A stretch of 64,000 bases of DNA from Acidobacteriota bacterium. Its GTDB lineage: Bacteria > Acidobacteriota > Blastocatellia > Pyrinomonadales > Pyrinomonadaceae. The position numbers and the translations under genes are program-made. The stretch's first letter is position 1; each line of letters opens with the position of its first letter. The notes beneath the pieces were generated by a model that worked only from the letters and a program-made list of their open reading frames with translations, made no database searches and was not told the DNA's origin. The stretch covers positions 496,001 to 560,000 of the forward strand of contig JADJBB010000021.1 of NCBI GenBank assembly GCA_016703965.1, written 5' to 3'. Shown here in pieces: positions 35,294-43,121 of the stretch.

Positions 35294-35331
35294 AAAACGG
35301 CACACTTTTAGCGAGTGTGCCGTTTTATTTT
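35294..35331 (+). terminator. Rho-independent terminator directly before queA
   Basis: Perfect 13-bp arms AAAACGGCACACT (35294-35306) and AGTGTGCCGTTTT (35314-35326), a seven-base loop, and a T-rich tail ending 12 nt before the queA ATG. Confidence 0.85.
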
Positions 35332-35343
35332 GCCTAAGTAGTT

Positions 35344-36375
35344 ATGCTGATTTCGGAATTCAATTTTGAACTTCCACCGGAGCTGATCGCTCAGGAACCT
35401 CTTGTGGACAGAAAGGCTTCGCGGATGCTCGTCGTTGATCGTTCTTCGCAGAGTTTCTCGGATAGGCGTTTCGCAGCCCTGCCGAAGTTTCTACGCAGCG
35501 GCGACGTGCTGGTTTTGAACAATACAAAGGTCTTTCCGGCCCGATTACTTGGTCGAAGCGAAACGGGAGCAAACATCGAGCTATTTCTCGTGCGCGAAAC
35601 GGCAGACGGCAACTGGGAAACGCTTGCCCGGCCGGCAAGACGTTTGCATAGCGGGAAACGAGTTCATTTCGGCGACGAGTTGACCGCTGAGGTTGTTAAC
35701 AAAACGGAAGATGGGAAGGTGTTCGTAAGGTTTGAATGCACACGGGATTTTTACGAGGTACTCGACGAGATCGGAATGACACCGCTTCCGCCATATATTA
35801 AACGCGAATCCTCGGCAATAGACTCAGACAGGGAACGGTACCAGACGGTTTTCGCTAAAAATCGCGGAGCAATTGCCGCACCGACCGCCGGGCTGCATTT
35901 TACTCCCGAGGTTCTCGAGGACATTAAAGATATTGGGGTTACGGTTGCCGAGATTACTCTGCATGTCGGTTACGGAACCTTTGAACCGGTTCGGGTTGAT
36001 GATCTTACGCAGCACCAAGTTTCGGCTGAAAGGTATGCGATTAGCGACGAAACCGCCGAGATCTTAAACGGTGCGAAATCAGAAAAACGCCGTATTGTAG
36101 CCGTTGGGACGACCGCGACAAGGGCTCTGGAGACCACTCTCACCCGATACGACAGCTTTTTAGCCGGTTCGCATTCGGCCGATCTGACGATCACGCCCGG
36201 CTACAAATTTCGGGCGATCGATGCTCTGCTAACCAATTTTCATCTGCCCCTAAGCTCACTCCTTGTCCTCACTTCTACTTTTGGCGGTCACGAACTTATA
36301 ATGAGTGCATACCGTCATGCCATCATCGAAGAATACAGGTTTTACAGCTATGGCGATTGCATGTTTGTAGTTTAG
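35344..36375 (+). CDS. queA: tRNA preQ1(34) S-adenosylmethionine ribosyltransferase-isomerase
   Basis: The 343-residue protein matches QueA over its full length: ISEFNFELPPELIAQEPL at the start, DVLVLNNTKVFPARLLG, GAIAAPTAGLHFTPEVLEDI, ITLHVGYGTFEPVR and TNFHLPLSSLLVLTSTFGG. It transfers the ribose part of SAM to preQ1 in tRNA to make epoxyqueuosine. No other queuosine gene is near. The space between an upstream terminator and its ATG is too short for a usual promoter, so expression may depend on read-through. Confidence 0.95.
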   Translation: MLISEFNFELPPELIAQEPLVDRKASRMLVVDRSSQSFSDRRFAALPKFLRSGDVLVLNNTKVFPARLLGRSETGANIELFLVRETADGNWETLARPARRLHSGKRVHFGDELTAEVVNKTEDGKVFVRFECTRDFYEVLDEIGMTPLPPYIKRESSAIDSDRERYQTVFAKNRGAIAAPTAGLHFTPEVLEDIKDIGVTVAEITLHVGYGTFEPVRVDDLTQHQVSAERYAISDETAEILNGAKSEKRRIVAVGTTATRALETTLTRYDSFLAGSHSADLTITPGYKFRAIDALLTNFHLPLSSLLVLTSTFGGHELIMSAYRHAIIEEYRFYSYGDCMFVV

Positions 36376-36479
36376 ACGGTTGGTGAGTTATCAAGTTTTG
36401 AAGCCTGGAAAAGGGTAGTATCATGCGGTGACTCCGGCACTCTGGTACTCTAAGATTCCTTTACTCGAAACTATTTCGT

Positions 36480-37016
36480 ATGGCCGTACTTGAGACAATT
36501 AGAAATTTCTTTGTGCCGGGAATCTTTTCCGAGCCTGAAAATATCGTTCCGGCACCGCCGATGACGTATTCGATCCGGCCGCTGACGCACGATCATCTTT
36601 CTCAGGTACTCAAGCTTAACCTGCGGTGTTTTCGTAACGGTGACAATTACACAAAATATACCTTCGATTACCTGCTTAACGAACCTCGGACGCTGAGCTA
36701 CCGTATGGTTACGCCGTCAAACGAGATCGTCGGCTTTGCATTTGTGATGGTCAAGGAGCGAAACGCAGCTCATATCACGACGATCGGCGTTGCCCCCGAA
36801 CATCGGCGTCGCGGCATCGCCAATCGCCTTCTCGAACACCTTGAAAATGCCTTGCTCCAGCGTGAGATAGGTACGGTTATGCTTGAGGTTAGGGTTGGCA
36901 ATACTTCTGCACAGGAACTTTATAAGCGCTGCGGCTATACGATAGTGCAGCGAATAAATAAATACTACAGCGATGGCGAGGATTGCTTCCTAATGATCAA
37001 GTCGCTCTTTGTTTAA
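36480..37016 (+). CDS. GNAT N-acetyltransferase, RimI-like
   Basis: The 178-residue protein has a ~35-residue lead and then a GNAT domain: SIRPLTHDHLSQVLKLNLRC, the acetyl-CoA loop AHITTIGVAPEHRRRGIANR (the R-R-x-G-I-A motif), and VGNTSAQELYKRCGYTIVQR. The acetyl-CoA loop and the late '(N)xxAxxLYxxxGF'-like box are closest to RimI-type protein acetyltransferases. The substrate is not known, and the extra N-terminal part is unusual for RimI. It lies between queA and thiE. Confidence 0.8.
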   Translation: MAVLETIRNFFVPGIFSEPENIVPAPPMTYSIRPLTHDHLSQVLKLNLRCFRNGDNYTKYTFDYLLNEPRTLSYRMVTPSNEIVGFAFVMVKERNAAHITTIGVAPEHRRRGIANRLLEHLENALLQREIGTVMLEVRVGNTSAQELYKRCGYTIVQRINKYYSDGEDCFLMIKSLFV

Positions 37017-37064
37017 AGTTAAGCCACTTTCGAAAAAAGGAACAATTGACTGAACTCTAAAAGG

Positions 37065-37700
37065 TTGAAACTCGATCTACCAAGAATTTATCCCATCACC
37101 GATACGCAGATCTCCGGCCTATCGCATCTTGAGCAAGTTAGGCGGCTTGTTGCCGGCGGTGCGGAGTTTATCCAACTTCGGGAAAAACATGCTTCGCCCC
37201 GCGACTTTTTCGAGCAAGCAAACGCGGTGATCAACTTTGCCCGTGGGCGCGGTGTGAAAATCCTTATAAATGACCGTGTGGATATTGCCCGAGCGTTAAA
37301 GGCCGATGGCGTGCACTTGGGTCAGGATGACTTGTCACCCGAACTTGCACGGCAGATCCTCGGTCCCGAGGCGATCATTGGTTTCTCCACGCATTCAATC
37401 GAACAGGTCATTGCAGCCGTCGACCTTCCGATTGATTATGTTGCGTATGGGCCGATCTTTCAGACGACTACGAAAGAAAATCCCGATCCCGTGGTTGAAA
37501 CCGAAGCGATAAAGACCATTCGCCAGTCGATAGGTGATCTTCCGCTTGTAGCCATCGGTGGGATAAGTGGTAACAAGCTCAGATCGGTAATTCAGGCTGG
37601 CGCTGATTCGGCGGCAATGATCGGAGCAATTCTCTCAGAACCCGATAACATCGCAGATCAATATAAGCATTTCGCAATACTTACCTCCCGAACGCAATGA
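37065..37700 (+). CDS. thiE: Thiamine phosphate synthase
   Basis: The 211-residue protein has the TIM-barrel pattern of ThiE: PRIYPITDTQ, GAEFIQLREKHASPRDF, VKILINDRVDIARALKADGV, HLGQDDLSPELAR, DYVAYGPIFQTTTKENPDPV and PLVAIGGISGNKLRSVIQAG. It joins the thiazole and pyrimidine phosphates to thiamine phosphate. The start is a TTG with AAAGG just upstream. Phosphoketolase in the same window needs the thiamine diphosphate cofactor, though the genes are far apart. No other thi gene is seen. Confidence 0.93.
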   Translation: MKLDLPRIYPITDTQISGLSHLEQVRRLVAGGAEFIQLREKHASPRDFFEQANAVINFARGRGVKILINDRVDIARALKADGVHLGQDDLSPELARQILGPEAIIGFSTHSIEQVIAAVDLPIDYVAYGPIFQTTTKENPDPVVETEAIKTIRQSIGDLPLVAIGGISGNKLRSVIQAGADSAAMIGAILSEPDNIADQYKHFAILTSRTQ

Positions 37701-37853
37701 TAAATAATGTTTTGTAAGTTTGAAAATAAACTTGCATTTGCGATCCATAATAGTTGATAATACTCGTGTCGGCGAGAACCGTTAGTGATCGCCGTAATTG
37801 CATACCAGAGATTCCCTCCTTGTCAGTCCACCTCGCAGGAGTATTTCCAAACC

Positions 37854-39068
37854 ATGAGTTTGCTTGATATAGCACCCATAATTGAGCAGATGTTGCTCGT
37901 GTCCGAGAACGTCAGCGATCTTAATTTCTCGTGTGGCCAAAAACCGCAGGTTGAGATCAACGGCGTGCTCTATCCGGCGTCGCCGATCGGGCTTGGAAAG
38001 CTTTCGGCGTTTCAAACCGAAATGATAGCGATGTCGCTCGTTCGGGATAATCCGGACGCTGCGTCACATCTTGTGAAATATCGCACGGCCGATCTTAGCT
38101 ATGCGTTACCGGGTAAATGCCGTTTTCGCGTAAATATTTTTCAGCAGCGGAATTCGTACTCTATAGTGATGCGAGTTATTCCGCATGAGATACCGAGTTT
38201 TGAGGCGTTGAAGTTGCCGCAACAACTAGCGGAGATCGCCGATATCAGGAACGGGGTAGTACTTCTGACTGGGCCGACCGGTTCCGGTAAAAGTTCGACT
38301 CTCGCAGCGATAATCGATCGTATAAACGAGACCAAAGCATACCATATTGTAACCATCGAAGATCCGATCGAATTCTTGCATACACACAAGAAATCGACCA
38401 TAAATCAGCGCGAAGTCGGTGCAGATACAAAAGATTTTGCCTCGGCACTGCGTGCAGCTCTCCGACAGGCGCCGAAGGTTATCTTGGTGGGTGAGATGCG
38501 TGACCTTGAGACGGCGGAGATAGCCCTCGAGGCAGCCGAAACGGGCCATCTGGTTCTCTCAACGCTACATACGATCGACGCTTCGAAAACTATCGACCGC
38601 ATCGTCGGACTTTATCCGAAAAATGAGGAGCGGATAATTAGGACGCGTCTCGCCCAGACATTTAGGTACATCGTCTCCCAGCGTCTTATCCCAACCGCAG
38701 ACGGACGGGGTCGAATCGCCGCTGTCGAGATCCTCAAGTCGAATCCGCGTACCCGTGAATATATTGAAAAAGGTGAGACGGAGGGCAAGTCGCTCCTGGA
38801 CGCGATCCGCGACGGAGAGATCGACGGAATGCAGGATTTTGATACCGTCATTCGCCATATGATCGAGAGCAAGCAGATCACAATGGAAGACGGGCTCTCG
38901 TTTGCAACCAACCAAAACAATCTTCTACTTCATCTGAAGGGACTTTCATCGACCGAAGATTATGTTAAGAAGCATCAACCGGCTACTCGCCCGGCGTCGT
39001 CTATGTCGCCAATGATGCCGCCGCCGCCGACTGATAATCCTGATTCTGTTCTGAATATGATCGAATAA
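37854..39068 (+). CDS. pilT: Type IV pilus retraction ATPase, PilT family
   Basis: The 404-residue protein has the PilT N-terminal domain (DIAPIIEQMLLVSENVSDLN), Walker A in LLTGPTGSGKSSTLAAIIDR, the Asp box IEDPIEFLHTHKKSTINQRE, Walker B VILVGEMRDLETAEIALEAA and the His box HLVLSTLHTIDASKTIDRIV. It hydrolyses ATP to pull back the pilus fibre at the inner membrane. I use the ATG at 37854, which gives the usual PilT start; an upstream start at 37785 has no homologous lead. The last ~30 residues are Pro/Met-rich. No pilus structural genes are near; a zinc-ribbon protein follows. Confidence 0.9.
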   Translation: MSLLDIAPIIEQMLLVSENVSDLNFSCGQKPQVEINGVLYPASPIGLGKLSAFQTEMIAMSLVRDNPDAASHLVKYRTADLSYALPGKCRFRVNIFQQRNSYSIVMRVIPHEIPSFEALKLPQQLAEIADIRNGVVLLTGPTGSGKSSTLAAIIDRINETKAYHIVTIEDPIEFLHTHKKSTINQREVGADTKDFASALRAALRQAPKVILVGEMRDLETAEIALEAAETGHLVLSTLHTIDASKTIDRIVGLYPKNEERIIRTRLAQTFRYIVSQRLIPTADGRGRIAAVEILKSNPRTREYIEKGETEGKSLLDAIRDGEIDGMQDFDTVIRHMIESKQITMEDGLSFATNQNNLLLHLKGLSSTEDYVKKHQPATRPASSMSPMMPPPPTDNPDSVLNMIE

Positions 39069-39090
39069 GCTTGGACCGTTGGTAGTGAAC

Positions 39091-39121
39091 GGTGGTCGAA
39101 AAGCGATCGCGACCGTTTTTT
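39091..39121 (+). terminator. Terminator candidate after pilT
   Basis: GGTCG (39094-39098) pairs with CGACC (39110-39114), extended by G-U wobbles and followed by a run of Ts (39116-39121). Confidence 0.5.
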
Positions 39122-39174
39122 CTGCTCCTCCGACCACTGGCCACTCGACCGAGCACTGCTGATTGACTACTGCC

Positions 39175-39903
39175 ATGATAATACGCTGCGATAATTGCTC
39201 TGTTTCTTTACAATTAGACGAATCGAAAATTCCGAGTGGGAACTTTTCGGTTCGATGTCCCAGATGTCAGAATCTGCTACGTGTGCAAAAAGATGCGTCC
39301 GGCAAAGGCCTTTCTACGGTTGACCAGCTTGCGGCGAATCAGCCGGCAGCAGCAGCGTCCGAAGGTGCACAGGATTTTGCGGCGAAGGAAAACGATTTTC
39401 AGATAAACAGTGCCTTAAGATCTCTCATTGGAGCTCTACAGTCCGACAAAAGTGCCGTAGAGGACGAGTCAATAGCAGAAAAGCCGCGTCGGATACTACT
39501 CTGTCTAGGACAGCGGGCTGATGAAACGGCAAAGTTGCTGGCGAAATCCGGCTACAAAGTTTACGTTGCTCAAACGCCAGCGCAGGCTAACGAAAGGTTG
39601 AGAGAAGGCAAGACAGAGATCCTAATTTTCTCACCGGATTTCGCGGCCGATATGGGCGGAGCGGCTGTTATCCAGCAGAAGGCAAACGCTATGTATTCGT
39701 CGGAGCGTCGACGATTGTTCTTGATCTCGCTTGAGGATACAGGCGTAACGATGAACGCCCACGATGCTTTCCTTAGGAATCTAAACCTGATCGTTAATTC
39801 GAAAGACCTCACGCAGCTTCCGCTCATCTTGAACCGGGCCTTGGGCGATTACAACGATCTCTACAACTATTTCAACCGAGCATCAGGCTTGATGCCTATC
39901 TAG
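39175..39903 (+). CDS. Zinc-ribbon protein with receiver-like domain
   Basis: The 242-residue protein begins with an MJ0042-type zinc ribbon (MIIRCDNCSVSLQLDESKIP, then VRCPRCQNLLRV; Cys pairs CxxC and CxxC). After a disordered Ala/Ser linker comes a ~130-residue alpha/beta domain, RRILLCLGQRADETAKLLAK to KTEILIFSPDFAADMGG and NLIVNSKDLTQLPLI, that looks like a response-regulator receiver fold without a clear phosphorylatable Asp pattern. This combination occurs beside pil genes in some deltaproteobacteria and acidobacteria and may regulate pilus or surface behaviour. The function is inferred from context only. Confidence 0.7.
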   Translation: MIIRCDNCSVSLQLDESKIPSGNFSVRCPRCQNLLRVQKDASGKGLSTVDQLAANQPAAAASEGAQDFAAKENDFQINSALRSLIGALQSDKSAVEDESIAEKPRRILLCLGQRADETAKLLAKSGYKVYVAQTPAQANERLREGKTEILIFSPDFAADMGGAAVIQQKANAMYSSERRRLFLISLEDTGVTMNAHDAFLRNLNLIVNSKDLTQLPLILNRALGDYNDLYNYFNRASGLMPI

Positions 39904-39904
39904 T

Positions 39905-40945
39905 TCATAGAGCCAATTCGCAGACAAGCATTTCGATCTGTAGGCGCGAACCGGCGTTCCCGCTGCCGCCGATCGAGGTCTTTATAGCGAGATCTGCTTT
40001 AGAAATAAGCTGAATGGCGTTTACGAGTTTGTCTTTGTCCACCCGACGGGCGGATGCGAGAAATTCGTCCTGGCCGCGCCCGAATAGCTTTGCCGCGGAC
40101 GCGATCTCTTGACGCGGAGCGGACCGATCCATCATATCTTTTGCTATTAATAGACGGCGAAAATTGTAGGAGATCAGCCCGAGCAGCGCGAGTGGTTCGG
40201 CTCCGTCATCCAGGATTCTCTTTAGAGCGGCCAGAGCCTTATCTTTTCTGCCGGCAACGAGATGATCGGTGAGATCGAAGTTGCTCAGCTCCTTCGAGTT
40301 AGGAACGAGAGCGTCAATAAGTTCGGCGGTGATTCGCTTCTCAGGCAATGCGGCAGCGGCGAGTTTGTTGATCTCATTCGAAAGCCGCCGCACATCTTTA
40401 TTCACTCGCGATATAAAAAGGCGTAGGGCTAGATCGTCTATTTCCGCACCTGCATCGATAACCGCTTTATGCGCCCAGTCGGCAAACTGTTTGTCATCCA
40501 GCTGAGTAAATTCGACGGCCGTCATCTTCTCGCGTAGGTACTTACCCATCTTCCTGACGCCGTTGAGTTCGTCCGCAATAAATATAACCACGGAGCTTGG
40601 AGAGGGATTAGCGAGATAAGCGGTTAGAGCAGCTTCATGATGCTCGTTGATCGTATCCCGGAAGCCAGTTGCCGAAACGCGAACATTATCCACCCGAACG
40701 ACCCGCCGCGTCGCCATCATCGGCAGCTGCTCTGCAGCGGCCAACGCCCTTTGCAAATTATCTTCCCCGTCCAAACTGAAAACCGTCTCGTTAAAATCCC
40801 GAAAATCTCCAGGTGCGAAAGCTCTGTCGGTAATATACTTCGCCGCGATATCGCGCAGGTATGTTTCCTGTCCAAAAAGAACATAGACAGGTGCGATCTC
40901 ATGTCGCGTTAACTGATTACGAAGATCTTCACGGGTAAGAACCAT
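39905..40945 (-). CDS. holA: DNA polymerase III subunit delta
   Basis: The 346-residue protein fits HolA: VYVLFGQETYLRDIAAKYIT (degenerate P-loop region), VVRVDNVRVSATGFRD, SSVVIFIADELNGVRKMGKY, LRLFISRVNKDVRRLSNEIN (AAA+ lid) and the C-terminal collar domain. It opens the sliding clamp in the clamp loader. It is the last gene of the folP-lptE-holA run; holA next to lptE is a frequent arrangement in bacteria. Its stop is 2 nt from the stop of the convergent zinc-ribbon gene. Confidence 0.88.
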   Translation of the reverse strand: MVLTREDLRNQLTRHEIAPVYVLFGQETYLRDIAAKYITDRAFAPGDFRDFNETVFSLDGEDNLQRALAAAEQLPMMATRRVVRVDNVRVSATGFRDTINEHHEAALTAYLANPSPSSVVIFIADELNGVRKMGKYLREKMTAVEFTQLDDKQFADWAHKAVIDAGAEIDDLALRLFISRVNKDVRRLSNEINKLAAAALPEKRITAELIDALVPNSKELSNFDLTDHLVAGRKDKALAALKRILDDGAEPLALLGLISYNFRRLLIAKDMMDRSAPRQEIASAAKLFGRGQDEFLASARRVDKDKLVNAIQLISKADLAIKTSIGGSGNAGSRLQIEMLVCELAL

Positions 40946-40978
40946 ACAAGAGAATTGACGCAGACATACGCGGAGGAA

Positions 40979-41530
40979 CTACTTCTTATCATCCTTCACG
41001 CCCATTCCGTTAACGAAAGCGGATACTGCGGCTTCTGCGAAGGCTCGAGACATGCGTTCGACTGCGGGGTCTTCTTCGTTAAAGAACGACCTAGGGTCGG
41101 ATGTGAATTCAAACGAATCGCGAAACGTAAAATTCTGATTGTCGTAGAGTATTTTGTCCTCGCGGAGGTCGCGGATCGTGACAGCGGTTACGATCGTAAC
41201 TTCGTAAACCCGGGCACGGCCGCTGCTGTCGAGCAGGACGCCGGTAAAGCTGAAATCGCGGATCGTACCTTCGAGGACCGCATCTGCTCCAGTACGTGAA
41301 GCCTGAACCTTTAATCCGTTGCCCCGTTTTATGATCTCTCGGCTGACGGCTTCAGTAAATCGCGATTCGACTCTGTATCGAAAGCCCTTCGCTTCGAACT
41401 GAAACGCAGGGACCGCCACTACCTTTATATTCTTCGGCAAACCGGAGTTGGTCACCGGTTTATAACAGTCAGTAAAACCCGATGACAAAAACAGGATCGC
41501 AAGTAGTGGTATAACTCTAAAATACTTCAT
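40979..41530 (-). CDS. lptE: LPS-assembly lipoprotein LptE-like
   Basis: The 183-residue product starts with a hydrophobic signal (KYFRVIPLLAILFLSSGFTD) and a Cys at residue 22 in a lipobox-like setting. The mature part has the LptE pattern: IKVVAVPAFQFEAKGFRYRV, ESRFTEAVSREIIKRG, ADAVLEGTIRDFSFTGVLLD and VTAVTIRDLREDKILYDNQN. LptE plugs and helps fold the LptD channel that inserts lipopolysaccharide. The lipobox is weak and no acyl-accepting motif is fully standard. The preceding gene overlaps its start by 14 nt. Confidence 0.8.
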   Translation of the reverse strand: MKYFRVIPLLAILFLSSGFTDCYKPVTNSGLPKNIKVVAVPAFQFEAKGFRYRVESRFTEAVSREIIKRGNGLKVQASRTGADAVLEGTIRDFSFTGVLLDSSGRARVYEVTIVTAVTIRDLREDKILYDNQNFTFRDSFEFTSDPRSFFNEEDPAVERMSRAFAEAAVSAFVNGMGVKDDKK

Positions 41531-42179
41531 TTGATCGCCCGAACTCGTTAGGTTTTGATTTTGAACGCCGTATAACCCAGACGCCAAGAAAGATAAAAGC
41601 CAGTGTCAAAAGCGAGCCACCGCCAACAGTGGCCCAGAACAATGGGGTTTTGGGTTCGCGGGAATATTGAGTCGTGTTAACTTCCGTTTCGGTCGTATTT
41701 CCCGCTACCAATGTAGCCTTCACGGTCGATTCACTTATTTCGATCTTAAAGACCGGATCCTTCATTCTCGCCGCATCCTTGATGGGTACGTCGCGAATGA
41801 AGCTGTGTCTGACCAGCTCGATCGATTCAGGAACCTTGCCATCATAAATGGCCTTCTGCATTTCGTTCAGTTCGCTGCCGATAGCAGCTTCGCTGAGCTT
41901 CGCAAGGGAAGTTTTTGGAATTGCGAGCAATGTACCTGAACGATAATAAGACCCGCCGCCCTGAGGCTTAATTACAAATTGCTCGCCCGATCTAAGCTTG
42001 ATCTCATTTAACTGAGCGCCGGTTTTGACGAAAAAGCGGTAATCACTGAAATCTTCTTGCGGTTGAATTATGAGGTTTAGCGAAACGCGTTTGTAGCCCG
42101 GATCGGGCGGGATGTCAGCAAAACCAATTCCTGCCAACGACGAAAGCAAAAGTAGCAGAAAAATGACCGAAAATCTCAT
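41517..42179 (-). CDS. Exported membrane-anchored protein of unknown function
   Basis: The 220-residue protein has a signal peptide (RFSVIFLLLLLSSLAGIGFA, cleavage after FAD or nearby), an extracytoplasmic part beginning IPPDPGYKRVSLNLIIQ, and one C-terminal helix (LFWATVGGGSLLTLAFIFLG) followed by a short basic tail, so it is anchored with the bulk outside. I do not recognise the domain. It overlaps folP (ATGA) upstream and lptE downstream, so it is translated as part of this operon. Confidence 0.7.
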   Translation of the reverse strand: MRFSVIFLLLLLSSLAGIGFADIPPDPGYKRVSLNLIIQPQEDFSDYRFFVKTGAQLNEIKLRSGEQFVIKPQGGGSYYRSGTLLAIPKTSLAKLSEAAIGSELNEMQKAIYDGKVPESIELVRHSFIRDVPIKDAARMKDPVFKIEISESTVKATLVAGNTTETEVNTTQYSREPKTPLFWATVGGGSLLTLAFIFLGVWVIRRSKSKPNEFGRSNEVF

Positions 42180-43027
42180 ACACCCTTCTCCTTTCGAATA
42201 GCAACCGCGACCTTTATCGCATCGACCGTTTCCTTTACATCGTGAACCCTCAGGATCGATGCTCCATTAAATACCGCGATCGCTCCACTTGCAAGGCTGC
42301 CGTACAGTCTTTCCGCGGTCGGTACTCCGTCCAGAAGCTTGCCGATGAAAGATTTTCGCGACGAGCCGACGAGCATCGGGTAATCTCTAAAATCAGCGAT
42401 GATTTTATCAAGTTTTGCTATCAACTCTAAGTTTTGTCCAAAGGTCTTCCCAAATCCGAGCCCGATATCCAGAACTATGCGGCCATTCTGGACGCCGTCC
42501 GTCAATGCAAGATCGATCGCCCGTCGAAAACCGGTTCTCATGTCCGTAAATATGTCGTCAAGCGGCGCCTGCGAATGCATAGACTCAAATTCGCCACGAG
42601 AGTGCATCAAAACAAGGCCAGATCCCGACTCTGCCGCGATTTTCGCGATCTTTGCGTCAAATCGAAGGGCTGAAATATCGTTAATAATCTCTGCTCCGGC
42701 ATCGATAGCAGCTTTTGCAACTGATGATTTTGTTGTGTCGATCGAGACCGGTGTGTCGAAGCGAGCCGCGATCGCTTTAATAACGGGAATTGTTCGGGAT
42801 ATTTCTTCTTGAGGGGAAACAGACGCACTCCCGGGACGAGCTGATTCGCCGCCGACGTCGAGGATGTCGGCTCCGTCGTTGATCATGGCTTCAGCCCGGC
42901 GCAATGCGGCGTCAGCCGACAAATATTTACCGCCATCAGAAAAGCTGTCAGGCGTGACGTTCAGTATTCCCATCACGAGAGGACGTTCAAGACGGATCTG
43001 ACGGCGAGATGTGTGCCATGACTTCAT
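42176..43027 (-). CDS. folP: Dihydropteroate synthase
   Basis: The 283-residue protein has the family boxes LVMGILNVTPDSFSDGGKYL, ADILDVGGESARPGSASVS, PVSIDTTKSSVAKAAIDAGA, EIINDISALRF, IVLDIGLGFGKTFGQNLELI and MLVGSSRKSFIGKLL. It makes dihydropteroate from p-aminobenzoate and the pterin pyrophosphate; it is the sulfonamide target. It is the first gene after the terminator that follows ftsH, the classical ftsH-folP order. Confidence 0.95.
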   Translation of the reverse strand: MKSWHTSRRQIRLERPLVMGILNVTPDSFSDGGKYLSADAALRRAEAMINDGADILDVGGESARPGSASVSPQEEISRTIPVIKAIAARFDTPVSIDTTKSSVAKAAIDAGAEIINDISALRFDAKIAKIAAESGSGLVLMHSRGEFESMHSQAPLDDIFTDMRTGFRRAIDLALTDGVQNGRIVLDIGLGFGKTFGQNLELIAKLDKIIADFRDYPMLVGSSRKSFIGKLLDGVPTAERLYGSLASGAIAVFNGASILRVHDVKETVDAIKVAVAIRKEKGV

Positions 43028-43046
43028 AAGGGCAAAGGTAGAAAGG

Positions 43047-43086
43047 AAAAAGGCAAAAGTAAAGCCGAGCTTACTTTTGCCTTTTT
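43047..43086 (-). terminator. Terminator between ftsH and folP
   Basis: Perfect 16-bp arms (43047-43062 and 43071-43086) with an eight-base loop and T-runs on both strands, so it can work in either direction. It separates ftsH from the folP operon, so folP needs its own promoter or read-through. Confidence 0.85.
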
Positions 43087-43121
43087 AGGTAACTACGTCG
43101 CTATCGCTTCCGGCTCTGACT

